The notes beneath the pieces are model-generated. The model had not been told where the DNA came from and did no database searches. It was given only the letters and a program-made list of their open reading frames with translations. This document shows positions 24,321-30,820 of a DNA stretch of 64,000 nucleotides, in pieces. Every line of letters begins with the position of its first letter. The stretch's first letter is position 1. The DNA is from Caulobacter sp. Root343 (GTDB taxonomy: Bacteria > Pseudomonadota > Alphaproteobacteria > Caulobacterales > Caulobacteraceae), in contig NZ_LMDF01000005.1 of the NCBI RefSeq assembly GCF_001425745.1, forward strand, positions 556,472-620,471, read 5' to 3'. The position numbers were made by a program, and so were the translations under genes.

Positions 24321-27158
24321 CTACTTCTTCCGCGTCACCACCACCGGCTCGCCGGCGTAGTCCACGGTGGCGTCGGCCGCCGCGTCGAAGTCGGTCGGCT
24401 TGGCGCCCGCCCCGATGAAGCGAATCTTGAACACGCGCTTGTCGACCATGCCGTCGAACTTGCCCGAACGAGCGCCGATCGTGACCCGGCCGGCGGCGTT
24501 GTCGAAAGCGATCGGGATGCGGCTGTAGGCGCCGCGCTTGTAGGCCATCGACAGGCCGTCATCCTCGTACAGCTCGAACTTGCCGTCCTTGCCCGTGTAG
24601 ATCACCAGGGTGATCGGCAGGTCGGGCTTTTCGCCGACATATTGCTGGACGTCCGTAGTCGGCACGATCGCGCCGGCCTTCACGAACAGCGGCATCCGCG
24701 ACAGCGGCGCGTCGGCCTTGATGGTTTGGCCGCCGGCGTGGGCCTTGCCGGTCTCGAAGTCGTACCAGGTGGCGCCGGCGGGCAGATAGACCTCGCGCGA
24801 GCGGGCCTTGAAGCTGGTCACCGGGGCGACCAGGAAGGCCGAGCCGTACAGGTACTCGTCGTTGACGTCCCGCGCCTTCAGGTCGTTCGGGAAGTCCATC
24901 ACCAGGCCGCGCATGATGCTGCCGTCGTGGTGATAGGTCTCGCCCGCCAGGGTCAAGGTGTAGGGCATCAGCCGGTAGCGAAGCTCGTCGTACCAGGCCA
25001 GGCTGTCATAGACCTCGGTTCCCTTGTCCGCGAGGTTCCAGATCTCGCGGAAGGGCTCCTCGCCATGGCTGCGGAACAGCGGGCTGAAGGCGCCGAACTG
25101 GAACCAGCGCAGGTTCAGCTCCTGCCACTCGGGCCAGTGGGCCGCCTCACGGTTCAGGTAGCGGTCCTCGACCGAGAAGCCGCCGATGTCGGTGGTCCAG
25201 TTGGGCACGCCGGCCATCGACAGGTTCACCCCGGCCGAGATCTGGTCCTTCAGGTCATCCCAGCGGGCCACGACGTCGCCGCTCCACAGGGCCACGCCGT
25301 TACGCTGGATGCCGCCGAAGCCCGAGCGCGACAGGATGAAGCTGCGCTTGTTCGGGTTCAGTTCATGCTCGCCCTCGAACACGCCCGAGGTATGGATCAG
25401 CGGATACGAGTTGAAGAATTCCGCGCCCGGGCCCATCGCGGTCGGGCCCATGCGCAGAGTGCGTTCGGGGATGTCGAGATTGGAGTGCATGTCCGGCTCG
25501 TCGCTGTCCATCCACCAGGCGTCGACGCCATAGACCTTCAGGCTCTCCTTGACCTGGCGCCAGTAGATGTCGCGCGCCTCCTTCGAATAGGGGTCGTAGA
25601 ACGAGTTCAGATAACCGGGGCCGACCCAGTCCAGCGCGCCCTGCTCGATGTTGCGCTTGTACATGTGGCCCTTGGCGTCGAGCTCCTTGAAGTGCTCGGT
25701 CGTCGGATAGAACTTGGCCCAGATCGAGATCATGAAGTGGCCGTTCATCCCGTGGATGTCGTCCAGCATCTTCTTCGGATCGGGGAAGCGGGTCTCGTCG
25801 AACTTGTGGCTGCCCCAGCTGTCGTCTTTCCAGTAGCGCCAGTCCATCACCACGTTGTCGATCGGCAGCTTGCGGTCGCGATACTCCTTCAGCACCCCGA
25901 CGATCTGGTCCTGGGTCTCGTAGCGCTGGCGGCTCTGCCAGAAACCGTAGGCCCAGCGCGGCATCGCCTCGGCCTTGCCGGTCAGTTCGCGATAGCCGCT
26001 GACCACCTGGTCCAGGTTGTCGCCAGAGACGAAATAGTAGTCGATGGCGTGGGCCACGTCCGAGGTCAGGGTCAGCGACTTCTGCTGCGCGGCCGGGATC
26101 GGATCGTTGTGCAGCAGGGCGACGTAGCCGTCGTTGGGCTCCCACTCGACGCGGACCTTGTGACGGGTCCCGGCCTTCATCGGGGCGGTGAAGTTGTGGA
26201 ACCACGGGTTCCAGTTCTGCCGCCAGCGGTCGATCTTCAACTGGCCGTCGACATAGAGCTTGGCGTAGCTGGAGGAGTAAAGCTTGAACTTCTGGACGCC
26301 GCTGGTCTTGGGCTCGACGAAGCCTTCCCAGACCACGGTCGCGCCCTTGACCGGCTTCTTGTCGGCGCCGGTCAGCTCGGCCGGCCAGCTCGGCAGGTCC
26401 TTCAGATAGCGGTAGTTGATGTCCGCCTCGGTGCGCGTCAGCTTCAGCTCGCCCTTGACGTAGTACTTGGCCGTGAAGCCGCCGGCCTTGCCCTTCTCGT
26501 CGAAGATCTTCAGGTCGCGCGAGGCCAGGTCGTAGGGCGTCGGGTCGCCGAAGCGGGTGATGCCGTTGTTGTCCCACAGCAGGCCGTAGTTGCGGGTCGA
26601 CAGCACGAACGGGACGGCGATGTCGCGATTGTACTGGGCCAGCTCGACGTCCTGACCGTTGTAGTTCATCTGGCCGTTCTGGTGCTGGCCCAGGCCGTAG
26701 AAGGCTTCATCCGTGGACGGATTGAATCGCTGACTGACGGCGTAGAAGCCCTTTCCGTCGATGGTCAGCGGCTTGAAGGCCTGGCGGCCCTGCTCGGCCA
26801 GGACCGTCTTGCCGGCCGCGTCCTTGAACGACACCGCGCCGGTGGCCAGGGCGACTTCGGCCGTGGCCTTGCCGGCCTTCAGCACCACCTTGCCGGCCGC
26901 CTGCTCGACGGTGAAGCCGGAGGTCTTCGGCGGGGCGACGACCTGCAGGCTGGGCGGGACGTCGATCGCGTCGGTGGGCGAGGCCGTGACGTGGATCGTC
27001 CGGTCGTTCATCACCTGCAGGCGGATCTTCTTGGCCGGGCCCGAGGCTGGGGTGACGACCACGCCGTCGGCGGTCTTCTCGAAAGCGCCGTCGAGGGCGA
27101 GCGCCGAGGTGGAAGCCAGCAGAGCAAGGCTGAAAGCGGAGAGGGCGAGAATACGCAT
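24321..27158 (-). CDS. GH31 alpha-xylosidase with PA14 insert (xyloglucan type)
   Basis: This 945-aa exported enzyme has a signal peptide (MRILALSAFSLALLASTSAL). Its domains run in order: N-terminal beta-sandwich (25-225), a PA14-like insert at about 235-360 (WEGFVEPKTSGVQKFKLYSS), the GH31 barrel (385-730) and C-terminal sandwich domains with a DUF5110-type end. The nucleophile is Asp551 in AWWMDSDEP and the acid/base is probably Asp628 in LWSGDVVARW. A PA14 insert at this place is known from the Cellvibrio japonicus xyloglucan alpha-xylosidase, which has similar length and residue numbering. It would remove alpha-1,6-xylose from the non-reducing end of xyloglucan oligosaccharides after degalactosylation by the GH35 enzyme, whose gene lies 13 bp upstream. 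Confidence 0.92.
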   Translation of the reverse strand: MRILALSAFSLALLASTSALALDGAFEKTADGVVVTPASGPAKKIRLQVMNDRTIHVTASPTDAIDVPPSLQVVAPPKTSGFTVEQAAGKVVLKAGKATAEVALATGAVSFKDAAGKTVLAEQGRQAFKPLTIDGKGFYAVSQRFNPSTDEAFYGLGQHQNGQMNYNGQDVELAQYNRDIAVPFVLSTRNYGLLWDNNGITRFGDPTPYDLASRDLKIFDEKGKAGGFTAKYYVKGELKLTRTEADINYRYLKDLPSWPAELTGADKKPVKGATVVWEGFVEPKTSGVQKFKLYSSSYAKLYVDGQLKIDRWRQNWNPWFHNFTAPMKAGTRHKVRVEWEPNDGYVALLHNDPIPAAQQKSLTLTSDVAHAIDYYFVSGDNLDQVVSGYRELTGKAEAMPRWAYGFWQSRQRYETQDQIVGVLKEYRDRKLPIDNVVMDWRYWKDDSWGSHKFDETRFPDPKKMLDDIHGMNGHFMISIWAKFYPTTEHFKELDAKGHMYKRNIEQGALDWVGPGYLNSFYDPYSKEARDIYWRQVKESLKVYGVDAWWMDSDEPDMHSNLDIPERTLRMGPTAMGPGAEFFNSYPLIHTSGVFEGEHELNPNKRSFILSRSGFGGIQRNGVALWSGDVVARWDDLKDQISAGVNLSMAGVPNWTTDIGGFSVEDRYLNREAAHWPEWQELNLRWFQFGAFSPLFRSHGEEPFREIWNLADKGTEVYDSLAWYDELRYRLMPYTLTLAGETYHHDGSIMRGLVMDFPNDLKARDVNDEYLYGSAFLVAPVTSFKARSREVYLPAGATWYDFETGKAHAGGQTIKADAPLSRMPLFVKAGAIVPTTDVQQYVGEKPDLPITLVIYTGKDGKFELYEDDGLSMAYKRGAYSRIPIAFDNAAGRVTIGARSGKFDGMVDKRVFKIRFIGAGAKPTDFDAAADATVDYAGEPVVVTRKK

Positions 27159-27171
27159 TGGCGAGCTTCCG

Positions 27172-28812
27172 TCAGTAGGTGGCGAGCTTGACCCGCAGGA
27201 TCTGCGAGCCGCCGGTGAAGTTGAGGCCGTAGTCTGTCTGGTCGCCGTTCCACAGGCGGTCGAAAACCCACTGGCCGTTCTCGAAGTGACCTTCCTCGAC
27301 GCGGGCCACCATCATCGGCTTGGCGTCTTGAGCGGCGCGGCCGAATTCGATGCGGACGTTGCGGCCGGTGACCAGGAATTCGTCGGGCGACAGCTGGGCG
27401 ACGACGCCGCCGCCGTCGGGACCTTGCGGGCCGGGCGGGCGGTCCTTCAGCCAGGCCCAGTCCGACGCCCCGAACTGCCACTTGCCGTAACGCAGGGTCA
27501 CGGTCCAGGCGCCCAGGGTCGCGGACTGGGGCGCGCGGTCGTCGGGCTCGGCACCGCCGAACACCTTGCCCTCGAACGACAGCTTGGCCCACTCGCGAGC
27601 CATGCCGCCCAGCAGGCGGTAGTTGGCGGCAAAGGCCTCGACCGTGGCGTCGTCCAGCTTGGCCGCGCCGAGCGGGAAGTTGGCGTAGCCGGTATAGTCC
27701 ATGCCGAACGGCGAGAAGCCGATGGCCTGCTTGCCCAGCGCCTCGAACACGTAGCGGGCATAGACCTGATCATTGCCGGTCTCGGCCACCAGCAGGGCGT
27801 TGTCGGGCCGCTTGTAGTGCTTGAGCGCCGCCTCGTACTTGACCGACTCCTTCATGTAGATGTCGGGCGCGATCAGGTCGACCGAGGGGGCGGCGGCCTT
27901 CCAGACGTCCAGCACGTTGTCGGTCGGGCCGCCGGCCGAATAGCTCTTGGGCTCTCCCGGCTTGATCGGGTCGCGCAGGGCGGCGTTGACGTACATCGGC
28001 AGCGGATAGACCGCCTTGCCGGCCGCCGCCACCTGGTCGACGAAGCGGCCGATGTGCCAGGCGTGGAAGTATTCGTCGGCGTCCTTGCCGAAGGCTTGGC
28101 TCCAGGTCCCGGGCTTGGCGCCCACGGCCTTGACCAGCGTCGCGGGCGCGGGACCGTCGAACAGTTTCTGGGCGGCGGGGCCGAAGTCGCGGACCGTGCC
28201 GTAGGTGCCGGTCTCATTCTCGACCTGGACCATGATCACCGTCCGATCGGCCGAGTCCTTGGCCTTCAGGTGGGTCATCATGGCCACGAAGGCCTTGCGG
28301 TCGGCGTCCAAGGTCGATTGAGCCAACGGCGACATCGAGTACGAGCGCTCGCCGGTCTCCTTCTTCAGCCGCGGGAAGCGCTTGTCGTCCAGCTTGACCC
28401 ATTCGGGGGCATAGGACGGCGAAGAGTTCTTCCAGGTGCCGAACCACAGCAGGACCAGGCGGACGTTGTGCTCGCGGGCCTGGGTCAGCAGCAGGTCGAG
28501 ATACGAGAAGTCGAACTTGCCCTCGACCGGCTCGATCTGCTCCCAGGCGATCGGGACCATCACGGTGTTGGCGGCCATCTTCTCGACGGCCGGCCAGACC
28601 TTGGGCATCTGCGAGGGCCAGGCGCTGGAATTGTTGACCTGGGCGCCCAGCAGCAGCCAGGGCGCGCCATCGACCATCAGGGCGTGGCGGCCATCCTTGG
28701 CGACCAGGCGCGGCGTCTCGCGGTCGGCCGCGACGGCGCCCGTCGCGCTGATGGCGAGAATCGAGGCCGCTCCGAGGGCCGCCCCAAAAGCCGTAGTGAA
28801 GCGTGAAATCAC
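27172..28812 (-). CDS. GH35 beta-galactosidase with DUF5597-type C-terminus (xyloglucan type)
   Basis: The start is GTG at 28810-28812 with a GGGAGGAGGCGG ribosome-binding region. The protein has 546 aa including a signal peptide ending ATGAVAA. The TIM barrel carries the acid/base Glu200 (VQVENETGTYG) and the nucleophile Glu344 (LLVAETGND). The C-terminus (LRYGKWQFG onwards) matches the DUF5597-type extension of Cellvibrio japonicus Bgl35A, which strips beta-galactose from xyloglucan side chains. The catalytic positions lie within five residues of that enzyme as I recall it. It heads an operon with GH31. A perfect LacI-type operator is 35 bp upstream. Confidence 0.92.
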   Translation of the reverse strand: MISRFTTAFGAALGAASILAISATGAVAADRETPRLVAKDGRHALMVDGAPWLLLGAQVNNSSAWPSQMPKVWPAVEKMAANTVMVPIAWEQIEPVEGKFDFSYLDLLLTQAREHNVRLVLLWFGTWKNSSPSYAPEWVKLDDKRFPRLKKETGERSYSMSPLAQSTLDADRKAFVAMMTHLKAKDSADRTVIMVQVENETGTYGTVRDFGPAAQKLFDGPAPATLVKAVGAKPGTWSQAFGKDADEYFHAWHIGRFVDQVAAAGKAVYPLPMYVNAALRDPIKPGEPKSYSAGGPTDNVLDVWKAAAPSVDLIAPDIYMKESVKYEAALKHYKRPDNALLVAETGNDQVYARYVFEALGKQAIGFSPFGMDYTGYANFPLGAAKLDDATVEAFAANYRLLGGMAREWAKLSFEGKVFGGAEPDDRAPQSATLGAWTVTLRYGKWQFGASDWAWLKDRPPGPQGPDGGGVVAQLSPDEFLVTGRNVRIEFGRAAQDAKPMMVARVEEGHFENGQWVFDRLWNGDQTDYGLNFTGGSQILRVKLATY

Positions 28813-28846
28813 CGTTCCGCCTCCTCCCGTTTGTCGAGCGCTATTG

Positions 28847-28860
28847 TGGTAGCGCTACCA
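28847..28860. promoter_or_regulatory. LacI-type operator TGGTAGCGCTACCA in front of GH35
   Basis: The 14-bp perfect palindrome is centred 41 bp upstream of the GH35 GTG. Its AGCGCT core matches LacI/GalR-family operators, and a similar palindrome is associated with xylose control in Caulobacter. No LacI gene is in the window, so the repressor is encoded elsewhere. Confidence 0.75.
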
Positions 28861-28929
28861 GTTTTATTTGTCGGACCATTGTCCCGCTGAGCGGCGATGA
28901 CAAGCCCAGATCCACGGTTCTCATCGGTC

Positions 28930-28967
28930 AAAAAAATCCGCGCATCGCCGCAGGTGACGATGCGCGG
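28930..28967 (-). terminator. Strong intrinsic terminator between halogenase and GH35
   Basis: CCGCGCATCG (28938-28947) and CGATGCGCGG (28958-28967) form a perfect 10-bp stem with a 10-nt loop. On the minus strand a run of seven U follows (28936-28930) after a 1-nt gap. It lies downstream of a promoter candidate at 29083-29110 and upstream of the GH35 operator. Confidence 0.88.
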
Positions 28968-29076
28968 GAAAAGACGCCGCGCGGCCTCGGGGAGAGGTTG
29001 CCGCGCGAAGCACGGAAAGGGCGATGAGGCCCGCTCCATGCCGCCGATCCGGTAATGGCCCCGGCCCGGCTGAGCT
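28930..29076 (-). ncRNA. Candidate regulated small RNA or attenuator leader
   Basis: On the minus strand a promoter (TTGCTG, 16-bp spacer, TATACT) would start RNA near 29076. The RNA would run through a stem-loop CGCGCGGC/GCCGCGCG (28978-29007) and end at the U7 terminator (28930-28967), about 147 nt. No open frame with a ribosome-binding site is visible inside. The same promoter architecture with the same operator type precedes the TonB receptor at 30821. The alternative is that this is the long leader of GH35-GH31 and the terminator is an attenuator. The 336-bp gap 28813-29148 is fully taken up by this, the operators and the GH35 promoter region. Confidence 0.5.
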
Positions 29077-29082
29077 TGTCTG

Positions 29083-29131
29083 AGTATAATCATATTATTC
29101 AGACCAGCAAGCGGATTTGATAGCGTTGTCA
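29083..29131 (-). promoter_or_regulatory. Promoter with AT-rich palindrome and LacI-type operator
   Basis: Minus strand: -35 TTGCTG (29110-29105), 16-bp spacer, -10 TATACT (29088-29083). ATAATCATATTAT (29086-29098), a near-palindrome, overlaps the -10 region. TGATAGCGTTGTCA (29118-29131), an imperfect LacI-type palindrome, lies just upstream of the -35. Spacing and order repeat those at 33847-33896. Confidence 0.6.
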
Positions 29132-29148
29132 TTTGCGCTGAGGCGGTC

Positions 29149-30666
29149 CTAGGAGGCTAGCGGATCGGCCTTGCAGGTGGCCGCGATGAAGGCGTCGTGG
29201 CTGGGCAAACCCGAGGCGATGCCGGCGATTTTCTGACCCACGCCGCGCAGCCGGCTGGCCACCACCGCGTAGTCCGGGACGTCGGCCAGATGGTCGTAGT
29301 CGCGCGGCGCGATCCCCTGCCCCAGAAACACCGCCAGCCAGCTGGGCTCGGCGAACAGTTGGTCGTCGAAGCGCGCGATCTTGGCCCGGTTGCGGAACAG
29401 CTCGATCTTGTGGGCCAGGCTGTCGGGGATGGCCATCGTCCGGCAGTGGTTCCACAGCGGCGAGTCTGTCCGCTCGGTGGCGTGGTAGTGCAGGATGATG
29501 AAGTCCCGGATCTGCTCGTATTCGATCTGGGTGAGGCGGTTATATTCCAGCTCGGCCGCCGGGTCGTAGCCGCCAAAGGGCAACAGCGACAGCAGGCGCA
29601 TCGCGCCGGTCTGCACCAGGTGGATGCTGGTCGATTCCAGCGGCTCCATGAACCCGCCGGCCAGGCCCAGGGCGACGACGTTCTTGCTCCAGCTCTTCTT
29701 GCGGCGGCCGGCGGTGAAGCGCAGCGGGCGCGGGTCGGCCTGCGGCTTGCCGTCAAGATTGGCCAGCAGGGTGGCGGCGGCCTCGTCGTCGCTGATGAAG
29801 CTGCTGCAATAGACGTGGCCGTTGCCGATCCGGTGCTGCAGCGGGATGCGCCATTGCCAGCCGCCCGCCCGCGCCGTCGCCCGAGTGTAGGGCGTCATCG
29901 GCGAGACGCTCTCGCATGGCACGGCCAGGGCCCGGTCGCAGGGCAGCCAGTGCGACCAATCCTCGAACCCGGCCTCCAGGGCCTGTTCGATCAGCAGGCC
30001 GCGGAACCCCGAACAGTCGACGAAGAAGTCGCCCTCGACCCGGCGGCCGTCGGCCAGGGTCAGGCCCGAGACGAAGCCGTCCTCGGGGCGCAGCTCGACC
30101 TTGGCGATCTTGCCCTCGGTGCGCTTGACGCCCCGCGCCTCGGCATAGGCCCGCAGGTACTTGGCGTAGAGCCCAGCGTCGAAATGGTAGGCGTAGCCCA
30201 GGCCCGGCACGCCCGGCGGCAGCTCCTTGGGCGGCACCGCGAACTTGCCCATCCGCGCGGTGACGGTGGCCATGGCGTAGTCGTCCAGCGAGCCGCCCTC
30301 GCCCTGGGCCCTCAGCCGCAGCCAGTAATGGTGGAAGCCGACGCCCTCGAACGGTTCGCCATAGGGGCCGAACGGATGGAAGTACTGGTCGCCCAGCTTG
30401 CCCCAGTCGCGGAACTGGATGCCCAGCTTGAACGTGGCCTGGGTCTTCTTGATGAAGTCGAACTCGTCGATGCCCAGCAAGCCGTTGAGAAACTGGATCG
30501 GCGGGATGGTGGCCTCGCCGACCCCGACCGTGCCGATCTCGTCGGACTCGATCAGCTCGACCTCGCCGACCTTGCCCTTGAGGGCCTGGATCAGGGTCGC
30601 CGCCGCGATCCAGCCGGCCGTGCCGCCGCCGACCACCACGAACTTGCGATAGGGTTGGTCGGCCAT
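29149..30666 (-). CDS. Flavin-dependent tryptophan-halogenase-like protein
   Basis: All signatures of the family are visible in this 505-aa protein. GGGTAGW (residues 13-19) binds FAD. Lys80 lies in ATFKLGI, WQWRIP blocks the monooxygenase route, and the Glu in FMEPLESTSIHL is the second catalytic residue. Such enzymes use FADH2, O2 and halide to halogenate aromatics. Genes of this family are frequent beside TonB receptors in Caulobacterales, Sphingomonadales and Xanthomonas, where the natural substrate is mostly unknown. The gene follows the TBDR with 154 bp between them, most of it a palindromic repeat. No flavin reductase is nearby. Whether it halogenates or modifies the receptor's ligand is open. 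Confidence 0.9.
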   Translation of the reverse strand: MADQPYRKFVVVGGGTAGWIAAATLIQALKGKVGEVELIESDEIGTVGVGEATIPPIQFLNGLLGIDEFDFIKKTQATFKLGIQFRDWGKLGDQYFHPFGPYGEPFEGVGFHHYWLRLRAQGEGGSLDDYAMATVTARMGKFAVPPKELPPGVPGLGYAYHFDAGLYAKYLRAYAEARGVKRTEGKIAKVELRPEDGFVSGLTLADGRRVEGDFFVDCSGFRGLLIEQALEAGFEDWSHWLPCDRALAVPCESVSPMTPYTRATARAGGWQWRIPLQHRIGNGHVYCSSFISDDEAAATLLANLDGKPQADPRPLRFTAGRRKKSWSKNVVALGLAGGFMEPLESTSIHLVQTGAMRLLSLLPFGGYDPAAELEYNRLTQIEYEQIRDFIILHYHATERTDSPLWNHCRTMAIPDSLAHKIELFRNRAKIARFDDQLFAEPSWLAVFLGQGIAPRDYDHLADVPDYAVVASRLRGVGQKIAGIASGLPSHDAFIAATCKADPLAS

Positions 30667-30693
30667 GGATGTCTCGTCACGACTTTTGAGGCG

Positions 30694-30795
30694 CTGTCAT
30701 CCCGGCCGGAGCGAAGCGGAGAGCCGGGACCTCGGGAAGCTCTGCGCTTCCGGCGGTCCCGGCTCGGCGCGCTGCGCGCTTGGCCGGGATGACAG
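30694..30795. repeat. Palindromic intergenic repeat, family A, copy 1
   Basis: A 102-bp imperfect palindrome opens with CTGTCATCCCGGCC and closes with GGCCGGGATGACAG. Internal GGGACC/GGTCCC blocks match the copies at 39908, 57039 and 61636. It lies between the TBDR and halogenase genes and could fold as a long RNA hairpin, lowering downstream expression. Confidence 0.85.
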
Positions 30796-30820
30796 GTGTA
30801 GGGGTGTCTGAAGCCGTCGC

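Noticed and set aside
24252..27191. 979-aa open frame on the plus strand
   Set aside because: It is antisense to the well-supported GH31 gene, has the repetitive Arg/Gly/Val/Asp/Gln composition of a GC-driven shadow and no domain pattern.
28809..29132. 107-aa minus-strand frame in the GH35 upstream region
   Set aside because: Covers the operators and the terminator hairpin, has no ribosome-binding site and no recognisable composition. Regulatory DNA explains the region better.
30694..30795. Palindromic repeats considered as CRISPR or att sites
   Set aside because: The copies are kilobases apart, about 100 bp long and internally palindromic, with no spacers, cas genes or integrase in the window.
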